From Levilactobacillus yonginensis (lineage in GTDB: Bacteria > Bacillota > Bacilli > Lactobacillales > Lactobacillaceae), in NCBI RefSeq assembly GCF_003946265.1, contig NZ_RHNO01000012.1:1-64000 (forward strand): a stretch of DNA of 64,000 nt, given 5' to 3'. A model generated the notes under the pieces. That model was not told the DNA's origin. It ran no database searches and saw only the letters and a list, made by a program, of their open reading frames with translations. Shown here one piece after another: positions 16,715-27,256 of this stretch. Numbering within the stretch: the first letter of the stretch is position 1; each line of letters begins with the position of its first letter. A program made the translations under genes and the position numbers.

Positions 16715-17545
16715 TTAATTGTGTTTGCCGATAATGAAGGCATAGCCACTATCCATATGTGAGTCACTATAGGTAGTCCGGTACGTACTATCGACGATGT
16801 TAAGTCCAATTCGGTAGTTTTTAGAGAGGTGGTTTAACTTGTTGGTCGTGTACCCGTAGGAAGCTAAAATCGCTTTTACTTTCTGGACGCGGGTCTTCAC
16901 GGGTGTATTTTTACTGGCATTCAGGTAAGTGATTACTTTTGGAAATTTAACGATAGTATACTTGGTCAAATCAGGTTTGACAGAATATGGTGATGGGGCA
17001 ATGTCAGGGAAGTAGCTCGCATTAGTTATTGCAGCAATATCTGTCATTTTGAGTGTGACTTTGTTATTTGGAAACAGCTTGATGATTTCGCGAGTTATTT
17101 TTTGTGAGGGCGATTTTTTGAGATAACTAAGGTAGTCGCCATTATTTACAAAGAAGTCTAAGCGTAAATAATTTGATTGAAGTTCTTTCTTGCCAAATCC
17201 TAATTCTAAGTTACCATGCCAGACGTATCCCGAGACTAAGTCAGTATGTTTTTTATTGTGGCCAGTGATGTAAGTATACTTAGCGGTGGTCTTGCCGTGC
17301 TTTAGTATTTCGCTACCACGTCCGTACCAAGAGTTGTTGGGATAGTCTTTCAAATAGAACTTAACCTTGGTGTGTTTGGCGTTCCAAACTGCAATCGATT
17401 TTTTGGGATATTTAGCACGATTAATGGTGGTCTTTTGCCAAAAAGATTGTTTTTGAATTGAATACTTAGCCTTAGCTGAGCCAGATTGTGATAGCCCAAA
17501 TATTGTGATAATGGCAATAAGTGCAGCAACTAGCAACTTTTTCAT
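16715..17545 (-). CDS. Secreted protein of unknown function, CcpA-controlled
   Basis: A 276-residue protein with a clear Sec signal peptide (MKK, then LLVAALIAIITIFGL, cleavage near SGSAKA). The mature part is Lys/Tyr/Thr-rich, with repeated YxxxKY patterns and little cysteine. I recognise no enzymatic motif and no sortase signal, so it is probably released or loosely wall-bound. The frame extends upstream to 17590, but the ATG at 17545 has an AGGGGGGA site and starts the signal peptide. A catabolite-response site overlaps its promoter. It is flanked by terminators, so monocistronic. Confidence 0.75.
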   Translation of the reverse strand: MKKLLVAALIAIITIFGLSQSGSAKAKYSIQKQSFWQKTTINRAKYPKKSIAVWNAKHTKVKFYLKDYPNNSWYGRGSEILKHGKTTAKYTYITGHNKKHTDLVSGYVWHGNLELGFGKKELQSNYLRLDFFVNNGDYLSYLKKSPSQKITREIIKLFPNNKVTLKMTDIAAITNASYFPDIAPSPYSVKPDLTKYTIVKFPKVITYLNASKNTPVKTRVQKVKAILASYGYTTNKLNHLSKNYRIGLNIVDSTYRTTYSDSHMDSGYAFIIGKHN

Positions 17546-17593
17546 GGTAGTGTCCCCCCTAATTTTTGGTTCCCCGGAATCGCTGTTCAATGC

Positions 17594-17622
17594 ATTATAT
17601 CATGCTTAAGAAAGCGCTTTCT
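17594..17622 (-). promoter_or_regulatory. Promoter with overlapping CcpA (cre) site
   Basis: On the minus strand there is a perfect extended -10 (TGA before TATAAT, 17599-17594). The fully symmetrical AGAAAGCGCTTTCT lies at 17609-17622, covering the spacer and -35 area, and has the core of a catabolite-response element. Binding of CcpA here would block polymerase. Confidence 0.7.
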
Positions 17623-17706
17623 AAAATTATCAGCTATTGTTGGCTAGAAAATGGAAAGGGGACAAGAAAGGAGTAATCGCTCTGTGGCCCTGGAAAATTG
17701 AGAATT

Positions 17707-17738
17707 AAAAAAGGGCCTGAGATATTTGTCTCAGGCCC
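17707..17738 (-). terminator. Terminator of the ABC-F gene
   Basis: A 10-bp stem (17713-17722 with 17729-17738). On the minus strand it is followed by six Ts. Confidence 0.85.
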
Positions 17739-17767
17739 TAATGCTATTTGGTTTAAACTAAAGCGCG

Positions 17768-19720
17768 TTAATCCTCAAATTCCTCTAACGCCAGGCTTTT
17801 TTCAGTCCAGTCAGTTTCGGTACTGTCGAGTTCCGTTGTGATTCGGTTCAGGTCAGCCTGAAGATCACCAAGTTTGCCGGCGTCGTTAAAGTTTTCTGGC
17901 GCGCTCATTTGGGTTTCAACTGCGGCCTTTTGCTTTTCTAAATCGCCAAGTTTTTCTTCAAGAGCATCTACCTGCCGGCTTAATTTCCGTTTGGCCTTTT
18001 GCTGTTCCTTTTGTTGTTGATAGTCGACCTGCGTCTGCTTGGGAGCTGTGACTGTTGGATGAGCAGCCTCTGCTTCAGCTGCTTCTTTGGCAGCGTAAGC
18101 GTCCTGCTCAGCCTTCTTGGAGACATAGTAGTCGTAGTCGCCCAGGTAACGGGTCGTTCCTGCCGGTGCCAGCTCAACAACTTGCGTGGCTACTTGGTTG
18201 ATGAAGTACCGGTCATGGGAAACGAAGAGAATGGTGCCATCGAACTCGTTTAGGGCGTTTTCCAACACTTCGCGACTGTCGATGTCCAAATGGTTCGTCG
18301 GTTCGTCTAGCATTAAGAAGTTGTCGTGGCGCAGGGCTAGCTTGGTTAGCAGAAGTCGGGCCCGTTCCCCACCACTGAGGCTGTGGACGGATTTGTCGAC
18401 GTCACTTCCGGTAAACAGAAAGCTACCCAGAATTGAACGAATATCGCCTTCTGGTGTGGTGGGATGATCATCCCACAGCTCATGCAACACGGTTTTCTTA
18501 TCATGGAGAGTTGCTTGATCTTGATCGTAGTAGCCAGTGTCCACACCGGTACCAAAGATAATCTGGCCCTGAATGGCCGGAATCCGGCCGAGAATCGTTT
18601 TCAAAAGAGTCGATTTTCCAATCCCGTTGGGACCAACAATGGCGACAGCCTGATGTTTCTTGATATCCAGGTTAACGGGCTGACAGAGGATCTGATCATC
18701 GTACCCGACTGCGCCGTTAACGACATCCAGAACCACGTTACCGCTCTGACGGGTGGGTTTAAAAGTGAACCGAGCAACTTTTTCATCACCCTCAGGTTTG
18801 TCCATCTTGTCCATTTTCTCCAACTGTTTTCGGCGAGCTTGGGCCCGCTTGGTCGTGGAGGCCCGAACAATGTTTTTGTTCACAAAGTCCTCAAGTTTAC
18901 CAATTTCGGCCTGTTGCTTATCATATTCCTTCCATTCTTGGCGGAGCCGTTCAGCCTTGGATGAAATGTAATGGGAATAGTTACCAGGGTAGTGAACCAG
19001 GCCGCCATGGGCCATATCATAGACGTCGTTGACCACGTGATCCAGGAAGTACCGGTCATGGGAAACGACCAGAATAGCGCCCGGATAACCCTGTAGGTAG
19101 CCTTCCAACCAGGTTAAAGTTTCGACGTCCAAATGGTTGGTGGGTTCGTCGAGGATCAAGAGGTCGGGGCGTTCTAGCAGGAGTTTAGCGAGAGCAAGCT
19201 GGGTTCGCTGGCCACCGGACAATTCATTAATCGGTTTATCGTAGTATTCCTCACCAAATTCAAAACCGTGCAGCACGCCGCGAATCTCGGCCTGATAGCC
19301 GTACCCGTTTTGGTCGCTGAAGTCTTGTTGTAATTGGTCGTAAGTGGCACTGATCTGTTGAAACCGGTCCTCGTCTGCAATGACGTCAGGGTTACTCATT
19401 TCGGCTTCCAGTTCGTGAATCCGGTTTTCCATGGCACGGAGTTTTGCGAAGACACTCAACATTTCGTTCCAAACGGTTTTGGTGGAGGCCAGGCCAGCAT
19501 TTTGTGCTTGGTAGCCCATCGTCAGGCCACGTTTGGTAGTAATCTGGCCAACGTCAGGCCGAGTTTCGCCAGCAATCATCTTAAGTAGAGTAGATTTCCC
19601 CGCACCGTTGCGGCCAACTAGGGCGACCCGGCCGTGTTCAGGAACATCCATACTGACATTCTCAAATAAAACGGTGGCACCAAACCGCCGCGTCACTTGT
19701 TGCACTTGTAATAGAATCAC
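17768..19720 (-). CDS. ABC-F family ATPase (YdiF-like)
   Basis: A soluble tandem-ABC protein without membrane segments, of the ribosome-associated ABC-F class. Walker A sites are GRNGAGKS (36-43) and GPNGIGKS (near 360). Two LSGG signatures are seen (NELSGGQRTQLALAKLL and HSLSGGERARLLLTKLA), each followed by a DEPTNHLD Walker B. The interdomain linker is Lys/Arg-rich and the C-terminus (about 560-650) is a predicted coiled coil. The GTG start has AAGGAGG. Its place between tsaD and rex is as for ydiF of Bacillus. It acts on ribosomes rather than in transport; the exact role is unproven. Confidence 0.92.
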   Translation of the reverse strand: MILLQVQQVTRRFGATVLFENVSMDVPEHGRVALVGRNGAGKSTLLKMIAGETRPDVGQITTKRGLTMGYQAQNAGLASTKTVWNEMLSVFAKLRAMENRIHELEAEMSNPDVIADEDRFQQISATYDQLQQDFSDQNGYGYQAEIRGVLHGFEFGEEYYDKPINELSGGQRTQLALAKLLLERPDLLILDEPTNHLDVETLTWLEGYLQGYPGAILVVSHDRYFLDHVVNDVYDMAHGGLVHYPGNYSHYISSKAERLRQEWKEYDKQQAEIGKLEDFVNKNIVRASTTKRAQARRKQLEKMDKMDKPEGDEKVARFTFKPTRQSGNVVLDVVNGAVGYDDQILCQPVNLDIKKHQAVAIVGPNGIGKSTLLKTILGRIPAIQGQIIFGTGVDTGYYDQDQATLHDKKTVLHELWDDHPTTPEGDIRSILGSFLFTGSDVDKSVHSLSGGERARLLLTKLALRHDNFLMLDEPTNHLDIDSREVLENALNEFDGTILFVSHDRYFINQVATQVVELAPAGTTRYLGDYDYYVSKKAEQDAYAAKEAAEAEAAHPTVTAPKQTQVDYQQQKEQQKAKRKLSRQVDALEEKLGDLEKQKAAVETQMSAPENFNDAGKLGDLQADLNRITTELDSTETDWTEKSLALEEFED

Positions 19721-19739
19721 GTTGAACCAACCTCCTTAA

Positions 19740-20055
19740 TGTTCGAAAATTCAATTTTTAATTTTGGGAAGGACTGTCAGCAGGTAATTACCACTGCTGG
19801 TAAATTTAATGATGACTGAAGACTTGAGTCACTTAATTAGTTATGGCAAATTTATTAAAGTTAGTGAAGAATTTGAATGTGACAAGTTGAGACTTGATCA
19901 AGCGCTTTCCGGTGATTAATTATGGGTCGCAATCAGCGAGTAAACCGCGGCGGGACGCTACCAACCGTGGGGGCTAATCACAATGGTCACCGATACAATC
20001 TATTCTATCATATTCTGACCCTAGACCGAAATTTGAAAAAAATTGTGAAAAATAT
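19740..20055. other. Gene-free divergent interval between the ABC-F gene and rex
   Basis: It holds the upstream regions of both genes. A 78-codon frame starting at 19922 runs through the rex promoter and lacks a binding site, so I do not accept it. AAGCGCTTT near 19898 resembles a catabolite-response core but is only half matched. Confidence 0.4.
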
Positions 20056-20094
20056 TTGCAATTTGTTTCACAAGGCGAGTGGTTATGCTATAAT
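20056..20094 (+). promoter_or_regulatory. rex promoter with Rex-like operator
   Basis: TTCACA (20067-20072), a 16-base spacer and a perfect TATAAT (20089-20094). The 18-mer at 20056-20073 matches the Rex consensus (TTGTGA, six bases, TCACAA) mainly in its right half, 13 of 18 positions, and overlaps the -35. This suggests autoregulation by the NADH/NAD+ ratio. Confidence 0.6.
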
Positions 20095-20190
20095 CTTTAG
20101 GAAAGTTAATTTCACAATCGGATTGTATTTAAAGTGTATGTTGTCATTTACGGAGTGACAACGAGTGCTATTGATTAGGAGGGCCCTCAT

Positions 20191-20829
20191 TTGACAGACC
20201 AAAAGATTCCCCGCGCAACAGCTAAACGGTTGCCAATTTACTACCGTTACCTGAATATTTTGCTGGACGCGGACAAGACACGTGTTTCATCGACCGAGCT
20301 ATCAGAGGCCGTTAAAGTTGATTCTGCAACTATTCGGCGTGATTTTTCCTACTTCGGTGCCTTAGGTAAGCGAGGTTACGGATATGATGTTGAAAGTTTA
20401 TTGAAGTTTTTCAAGAAAATCTTGAATCAGGATCGGTTGACTAACGTTGCTTTGATCGGGGTTGGTAACTTGGGCCACGCGCTATTGAACTTCAACTTCC
20501 ACCAGGACAGTAACGTTCGGATCAGTGCGGCTTTCGATGTGAATGAAGACATCGCCAACACCATTCAGAGTGGGGTACCAATCTATCCGATGACTGATCT
20601 ACGGACGCAGTTGGAAGAACAACAGATTGAAGTGGCAATTTTAACTGTGCCATCTCCCGTTGCGCAAGAAGTCACGAATAACGCCATCGCTGGTGGTATC
20701 AAGGGTATCTTGAACTTCACACCATTACGGATCACGGTGCCAAAGAATATTCGGGTGCAAAACGTTGATTTGACTAATGAGTTACAAACGTTGATCTACT
20801 TCTTGGAACACTATAACGATAAAAACTAA
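20191..20829 (+). CDS. rex: Redox-sensing transcriptional repressor Rex
   Basis: Senses the NADH/NAD+ ratio and represses fermentative and redox genes. The N-terminal winged helix (residues 1-80) carries [26 protein letters not shown] Rossmann domain with GVGNLGHA (90-97) binds the dinucleotide, and a C-terminal swapped helix ends the protein. The start is TTG with AGGAGG. At 212 residues it is typical. It is followed by a terminator and then groESL. Confidence 0.97.
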   Translation: MTDQKIPRATAKRLPIYYRYLNILLDADKTRVSSTELSEAVKVDSATIRRDFSYFGALGKRGYGYDVESLLKFFKKILNQDRLTNVALIGVGNLGHALLNFNFHQDSNVRISAAFDVNEDIANTIQSGVPIYPMTDLRTQLEEQQIEVAILTVPSPVAQEVTNNAIAGGIKGILNFTPLRITVPKNIRVQNVDLTNELQTLIYFLEHYNDKN

Positions 20830-20864
20830 TTGACTCGGATTGAATTGGGTCACTTAGGTGAGGG

Positions 20865-20896
20865 GAAGCTGTGATAAAATCATGGCTTCTTTTTTT
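20865..20896 (+). terminator. Terminator of rex
   Basis: GAAGCTGTGAT pairs with ATCATGGCTTC (two wobble or mismatch positions) around AAA, followed by seven Ts. Confidence 0.85.
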
Positions 20897-21090
20897 GCGT
20901 GTTTTTGAATACCGAGCCAATGCTAGCTATGTAATCAGCCTTAACTGGTTTAGCACGTTTAAGGCCCACACCGGGTATGATTTTGCGTCATAAATAAAGG
21001 GAATCGACAATCGAATAGTTAATTTTTCGCGAGCTTTCACGGGTGCCAAGGCATTTCCGGAAACGGTTGCAAAATAGTTTGTCAAATTCC

Positions 21091-21157
21091 TTGATTTTTA
21101 GCGAAAAAAACCATATATTAGATATTGTGATTAGCACTTATGTTAGTCAAGTGCTAA
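21091..21157 (+). promoter_or_regulatory. groESL promoter with CIRCE element
   Basis: TTGATT (21091-21096), a 17-base spacer and TATATT (21114-21119). The inverted repeat TTAGCACTT-N9-AAGTGCTAA at 21131-21157 is a CIRCE operator, the binding site of HrcA, one base per arm from the usual consensus. The rest of 20897-21090 shows no gene. Confidence 0.93.
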
Positions 21158-21192
21158 CAGTGCTAAAAAGTAAGTTTATTGGAGGGATTCAA

Positions 21193-21477
21193 GTGTTAAA
21201 ACCATTAGGAGACCGCGTCATTTTGGATCAACCACAAGAAGAAGAAACCACGGTTGGTGGCATTGTTTTGGCAAGTAATGCTCAGGAAAAGCCTTCAACG
21301 GCAAACGTTGTTGCTGTTGGTGATGGCCGTGTGTTAGACAATGGCGATAAGGTAGCCCCAACTGTTAAAGTTGGCGACAAGGTATTGTTCGACAAGTATG
21401 CCGGCACGGAAGTTAAGTACCAAGATTCGACGTACCTTGTTTTACACGAAAAGGACTTAGTCGCAGTTATTGACTAA
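21193..21477 (+). CDS. groES: Co-chaperonin GroES
   Basis: The 10-kDa lid of the GroEL folding chamber. The frame is open back to 21043 across the CIRCE element, but the real start is the GTG at 21193 with GGAGGG upstream, giving [14 protein letters not shown] and 94 residues. The mobile loop [13 protein letters not shown] is visible at about 15-30. It is transcribed with groEL under HrcA control. Confidence 0.97.
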   Translation: MLKPLGDRVILDQPQEEETTVGGIVLASNAQEKPSTANVVAVGDGRVLDNGDKVAPTVKVGDKVLFDKYAGTEVKYQDSTYLVLHEKDLVAVID

Positions 21478-21525
21478 CCTTTCCCACTGATACAGAGCAT
21501 AATTAAAAATTTTAGTATGAGGTGA

Positions 21526-23160
<1,635 letters not shown>

Positions 23161-23186
23161 GCTTCATCAATTAATTGATAATTAAG

Positions 23187-23216
23187 ACGTCGATCCGTTG
23201 TGGGTCGGCGTTTTTT
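23187..23216 (+). terminator. Terminator of groESL
   Basis: ACGTCGATCC pairs with GGGTCGGCGT around a short loop, followed by six Ts. Confidence 0.85.
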
Positions 23217-23595
23217 GTATGGGTGAACCGCTAAAAGTGGTCGACCAAGTGGTGAGGTTTTTTCAGAGGCCCACCGGGGGGCGTTTTTATCCAAAGACAC
23301 CACGGTGCGTGTGGTGAACTTGGGTGGCGAACTTGAGTGAATCAAACGCCGCTAAATCAACCTTTGGGGGTAGCAATAAATCAAAGTGAAAAACAACCCT
23401 TTATTTCTCTCACGCTTTGCCGGATAATGGAAAAGTTCGGTTGCCAAATCTTCGGTTGCGAAGTCAGAGATTTGTGGTAATGTTTACCTAGTTGTAGTAG
23501 AATTACGTCTGCATTCGAACTTGAATTAAATCAAGCAATTATACGACGGGTGAATGCCCGTCTTCATTATTTATGGAGATAAGGAGTAAATAGTC
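23217..23595 (+). other. Leader/intergenic region before the potassium importer
   Basis: There is no gene. It holds a 10-bp palindrome TGGTCGACCA (about 23236-23245), a CACCAC/GTGGTG hairpin near 23299 and a GACGGG/CCCGTC hairpin (23545-23562) just before the AAGGAG site. I looked for the conserved blocks of a c-di-AMP (ydaO) riboswitch, which precedes this gene family in Bacillus, and did not find them. Confidence 0.5.
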
Positions 23596-25431
23596 ATGTG
23601 GCGTTATTTAAAGCGGGTTTTAATTGGAAAACCCCTCAAGACCATGGACGAAGGCGGTCAGGCGCTAACCAAGTTTAAAGCGCTGGCTCTCTTGTCGTCT
23701 GATGCGTTATCTTCCGTGGCTTATGGTACTGAGCAAATCACCACAGTCCTAATTACCTTGTCAGCGGCTGCATTGATGTATCAATTGTGGGTTGCTGCAC
23801 TGGTCTTAGTTCTGTTATTTGCGATTACGCTTTCTTACCAGCAAATTATTCATGCCTACCCATCTGGTGGTGGCGCCTACGTTGTAGCCAGTACGAACTG
23901 GGGGCAATCGGCAGGATTGATTGCCGGTGGTTCCTTGCTCGTTGACTACATGTTGACCGTGGCGGTTTCCACGACTTCTGGGACTGAAGCCATTACGTCG
24001 GCAATTCCGGCGCTATATCCGTATTCTGTATGGGTATCAGTCTTAATTGTGATTGGCATTATGTTGTTGAACCTGCGGGGGATGCGTGAATCGGCAGCGT
24101 TTCTCACGGTTCCCGTTTACCTGTTCATCCTGATGATTATTGTGATGATCGGGGTTGGGTTCTACAACATTGTGACGGGTAACATCACGTATCACGCGGC
24201 GGCCTCGTTTAACGGTCCCGTCCAAGGCATGACGTTATTGCTGTTCTTCCGGGCCTTCTCGTCCGGGTCTTCTTCCCTGACTGGGGTGGAAGCCATCAGT
24301 AACGCTGTGCCTAACTTCAAGGAGCCCAAGCGTCACAACGCGGCGGCGACCTTGGCAATTATGGCGGGAATCTTGGCCATCTTCTTCGCTGGGATTACGT
24401 TCTTGAGTTACTACATGGGGATTCGGCCACAAAGTAACCAGACGGTCTTGTCTCAAATCGGGACCGGCGTCTTCGGTCACGGTGTCTTCTATTACATCCT
24501 ACAGTTGTCCACGGCGATGATTTTGGCAGTGGCAGCCAACACCGGGTTCTCAGCCTTTCCAATCTTGGCTTACAACCTGGCCAAGGATAAGTTCTTACCG
24601 CATGCTTACCTGGACAGAGGGGACCGGTTAGGTTACTCTAACGGAATTATTTCTTTGGCCGTTGGCGCAATCGTTCTGATCTTTATCTTCCATGGGCAAA
24701 CGACTTTACTGATTCCACTGTACGCGGTCGGGGTTTTCGTGCCATTTACGTTGTCACAATCAGGGATGATTATTCACTGGTTCAGAACGCGTGAGGGGTT
24801 CTGGTTAGGCAAGGCCTTCATCAACTTGATTGGGGCTCTTATTTCCCTGGTCCTCGTGGTCTTCTTACTGTTCTTACACTTTGGCAACGTTTGGCCATAC
24901 CTGATCATCATGCCTTTGATTCTGCTGTTGTTCTACCGAATCAATCAGCATTATCACAACGTGGCTAAACAGTTACGGGTCGCTGCTAAGGAAAAGGCCG
25001 ACATCCATCAATACGATGGGGCAACGGTCATTGTCCTGGTCAGCAACATCACCCGGGTAACGTCTGGTGCCATTAATTACGCACAGTCCATTGGGGATTA
25101 TGTCATTGCGATGCACGTGTCCTTCGATGAAAATCCTGAGAAGGAGCACAAGACAGCTCAGGAATTCAAAGAGGAGTTCCCAGACATTCGGTTTGTGGAT
25201 ATCCATTCCTCCTACCGGTCGATTGCGACGCCAACGTTGCGGTTCTGTGACGTGATTGCGAAGCGGGCGGCGGAACGGAACTTTACGACTACGGTCCTGG
25301 TTCCACAATTCGTTCCCCGGCACCCTTGGCAAAACGTCTTGCATAACCAAACTGCGTTACGGTTACGGACGATTTTGAACTCACGGGAAAACATCATTGT
25401 TTCGACTTATAATTATCATTTAAAAGAGTAG
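23596..25431 (+). CDS. kimA: High-affinity potassium importer, KimA/YdaO type
   Basis: A proton-coupled K+ importer of the APC superfamily. The 611-residue protein has about 12 membrane segments and a soluble C-terminal domain (about 470-611). Highly characteristic stretches are LIGKPLKTMDEGG, ALALLSSDALSSVAYGTEQI, YPSGGGAYVV, SLLVDYMLTVAVS and the C-terminal HVSFDENPEKEHK...LHSSYRS-like region. In Bacillus, c-di-AMP binds this transporter and shuts it. DarA in this window fits that pathway. It is monocistronic between terminators. Confidence 0.88.
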   Translation: MWRYLKRVLIGKPLKTMDEGGQALTKFKALALLSSDALSSVAYGTEQITTVLITLSAAALMYQLWVAALVLVLLFAITLSYQQIIHAYPSGGGAYVVASTNWGQSAGLIAGGSLLVDYMLTVAVSTTSGTEAITSAIPALYPYSVWVSVLIVIGIMLLNLRGMRESAAFLTVPVYLFILMIIVMIGVGFYNIVTGNITYHAAASFNGPVQGMTLLLFFRAFSSGSSSLTGVEAISNAVPNFKEPKRHNAAATLAIMAGILAIFFAGITFLSYYMGIRPQSNQTVLSQIGTGVFGHGVFYYILQLSTAMILAVAANTGFSAFPILAYNLAKDKFLPHAYLDRGDRLGYSNGIISLAVGAIVLIFIFHGQTTLLIPLYAVGVFVPFTLSQSGMIIHWFRTREGFWLGKAFINLIGALISLVLVVFLLFLHFGNVWPYLIIMPLILLLFYRINQHYHNVAKQLRVAAKEKADIHQYDGATVIVLVSNITRVTSGAINYAQSIGDYVIAMHVSFDENPEKEHKTAQEFKEEFPDIRFVDIHSSYRSIATPTLRFCDVIAKRAAERNFTTTVLVPQFVPRHPWQNVLHNQTALRLRTILNSRENIIVSTYNYHLKE

Positions 25432-25478
25432 TTGTTGAACTGAACTGTTGATTAGCAGGTCAGTCGGCGACACCATTA

Positions 25479-25512
25479 AAGGCATTGGGACTTTCGTCTC
25501 GGTGCTTTTTTT
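25479..25512 (+). terminator. Terminator of the potassium importer gene
   Basis: AAGGCATTGGGAC pairs (with G-U pairs) with GTCTCGGTGCTT, followed by seven Ts. Confidence 0.7.
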
Positions 25513-25572
25513 GTTGGATTGAAACGCTGAAAAAGTCCGTCTCAGAAAGTGGTTGGGCAATAATGGGACAAC

Positions 25573-25604
25573 AAAAAAGGTTCTCCCGGTTGGGGGAGAA
25601 CCTT
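25573..25604 (-). terminator. Terminator of the lrgAB operon
   Basis: An 11-bp stem (25577-25587 with 25594-25604). On the minus strand it ends in a T-run. Confidence 0.85.
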
Positions 25605-25620
25605 GCGTAAATGTTGAATT

Positions 25621-26427
25621 TTAACGTAGGCCAACCAGTGAAGCAAATTGTGGTACCACCAAGTCGACGACGATTGAGATAACGACGACGGCGATGGAGG
25701 CCATGGATCCCTGAATGGATCCCAGTTGTAAGGCTTTCGCTGAACCGACCGTCTTCCCAGCGGTTCCTAATCCTAATCCGGCACCGATTGGGTCGTTGTT
25801 GATCCGGAAAACTTTTACCAGCCAGTCACCTAAAGCGTAGATGATGACGGCGTTTAGGATACAAACCATGGCGGTAATGGCCGGGTTCCCACCGATAGCT
25901 GCCGCAATTGGCATTGCGATGGCCGTAGTGGCCCCGGTAGGCAGTAATGAAGCCAACGTCCCCTTGGATAGTCCGAAGAGCTTACCAGCCTCGTAAATGA
26001 TGAATAACGAGATGACCAGTCCAACGACCAGTGAGAGGACAATTTCTAACCAGAAACGCTTGACGATATCATTCCGTCGATACAGAGGAATGGCAAAGGC
26101 AATGGTTGCTGGGTTTAAGAACCAGAAGATGATATTTCCTCCGGGGAGGTAGGCCGACTTGTAAAAAGTGGCAGTGTCCGTGCCAAAGGCTTTGGCGAGG
26201 AGGAAGAGGATAAAAATCCCTAACACCATCCCCACGAAGAGGGGTTGGAAGATAAAGAATCCGTTACTAATTTTAAAGAGCCATTGGCCGATTAAGAAGA
26301 CGACCAACGTGAGAAAAATCCCAAAAACAGCGTTACCCGCAGAGGCACCAGTGGCTGTTTTACTTAGGCCATCGCCTAGCCACTTGCCCCAAACCGCCAT
26401 CTCGGCGGCAACATTTAAGCTGATCAT
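25621..26427 (-). CDS. lrgB: LrgB family membrane protein (pyruvate/murein-hydrolase export type)
   Basis: A polytopic membrane protein of 268 residues with the LrgB/YohK hallmark ILPTGATTAIAMPIA-like segment (here LLPTGATTAIAMPIAAAIGG) and the C-terminal GLGLGTAGKTVGSAKAL. LrgAB was named as an antiholin pair. In Bacillus and some streptococci its homologue (PftAB) is a facilitated pyruvate transporter. It is the second gene after lrgA. Here the operon carries a catabolite-response site, which fits pyruvate handling better than lysis control; that is inference. Confidence 0.87.
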   Translation of the reverse strand: MISLNVAAEMAVWGKWLGDGLSKTATGASAGNAVFGIFLTLVVFLIGQWLFKISNGFFIFQPLFVGMVLGIFILFLLAKAFGTDTATFYKSAYLPGGNIIFWFLNPATIAFAIPLYRRNDIVKRFWLEIVLSLVVGLVISLFIIYEAGKLFGLSKGTLASLLPTGATTAIAMPIAAAIGGNPAITAMVCILNAVIIYALGDWLVKVFRINNDPIGAGLGLGTAGKTVGSAKALQLGSIQGSMASIAVVVISIVVDLVVPQFASLVGLR

Positions 26428-26472
26428 AATTCTCCATCCTTTTCTGTTGAGTGTTAATCGTTGTCAGGCAAA

Positions 26473-26913
26473 TTATTGGTCGATATCGGTATTTCCGTGG
26501 AAGACGTGCTTCCGAATCCAAATAAATCCGGCCGTGGTGTAGGCGATGACGACCAGCATCACAATCGTTGCAATGATAACCACGATGATGATCTTAACGC
26601 CTTCAGCTTGCAGTACTTTTAGACTGGCAGCCAGCTGGATTCCTGAGGGAACGAACAGAAAGGCAATTAAACTGATTAAGAAGTCCCCAAACTTCTCAAC
26701 ATTCCGGAGCTTCACGATGTGGGTGGCTAGTAGGACGTAGAGGAGAATCAGTCCGACCACTGGCGTGGGCACCGGAAAACTAGCAGGAAACAGAGGGGAA
26801 ATAAGGCTGGAAACGAACAGAATAGCAGCGAAGATACCCATTTGAATCAAGATGGGAGAAGCTTGTTCTTTTTCTGGAGCTTCTGCTGATGAAACTTTTT
26901 TATTAGCAGCCAT
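26473..26913 (-). CDS. lrgA: LrgA family membrane protein, partner of LrgB
   Basis: A holin-like protein with four membrane segments (about residues 25-140) after a short charged N-terminus. SFPVPTPVVGLILLYVLL and the VPSGIQLAASLKVL region are typical of LrgA/CidA. The frame extends upstream, but the ATG at 26913 has AAAGGAGAG at the right distance, giving 146 residues. It is encoded directly before lrgB, 45 bases apart. The two proteins likely form one transporter. Confidence 0.87.
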   Translation of the reverse strand: MAANKKVSSAEAPEKEQASPILIQMGIFAAILFVSSLISPLFPASFPVPTPVVGLILLYVLLATHIVKLRNVEKFGDFLISLIAFLFVPSGIQLAASLKVLQAEGVKIIIVVIIATIVMLVVIAYTTAGFIWIRKHVFHGNTDIDQ

Positions 26914-27003
26914 TGAAAACTCTCCTTTCAATTGATGACCTGGTTGCACGACAATCCCCAAAATTTAGAGGGCAAGCCTGTTCTGAAGTGAATGCATAAT
27001 TGT

Positions 27004-27032
27004 ATTATATGGGCTGTAAGCGCTTAAAACAA
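27004..27032 (-). promoter_or_regulatory. lrgAB promoter with CcpA (cre) site
   Basis: On the minus strand: TTGTTT (27032-27027), a 17-base spacer and a perfect TATAAT (27009-27004). TGTAAGCGCTTAAA at 27015-27028 lies between and over the hexamers and is a near-perfect catabolite-response element, so CcpA should repress lrgAB when preferred sugar is present. Confidence 0.8.
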
Positions 27033-27190
27033 GCGTAAATATCGTATTCACTATACGTTTATAAGTATTAATTATTATCCGTGTGATAAATCACAAATGC
27101 CGTTATTGTAGACTGGCGCCCAGTGGGGATGGGTGGACCAAAGTTGCGGCACTTTTCACAAAAAAACTTTTTTTACAAACTAAATGGTGG

Positions 27191-27219
27191 TTGTGTTTAA
27201 TTTACGAGATTTGTATAAT
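27191..27219 (+). promoter_or_regulatory. Promoter of tagO
   Basis: TTGTGT (27191-27196), a 17-base spacer and a perfect TATAAT (27214-27219), about 38 bases before the start codon. The remainder of 27033-27190 shows an ACTGG/CCAGT hairpin near 27112 and nothing else. Confidence 0.7.
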
Positions 27220-27256
27220 TAGCAAAAGAACCATTAGGAAAGAATGAGGACACTTT

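Noticed and set aside
18464-18964. 166-codon plus-strand frame inside the ABC-F gene
   Set aside because: Antisense to well-conserved ABC motifs; no promoter or binding site.
19895-19910. Catabolite-response site upstream of the ABC-F gene or rex
   Set aside because: Only the AAGCGCTTT core matches; the flanking consensus bases are absent.
23217-23595. Possible c-di-AMP riboswitch before the K+ importer
   Set aside because: The conserved ydaO blocks could not be found by eye; only unrelated hairpins are present.
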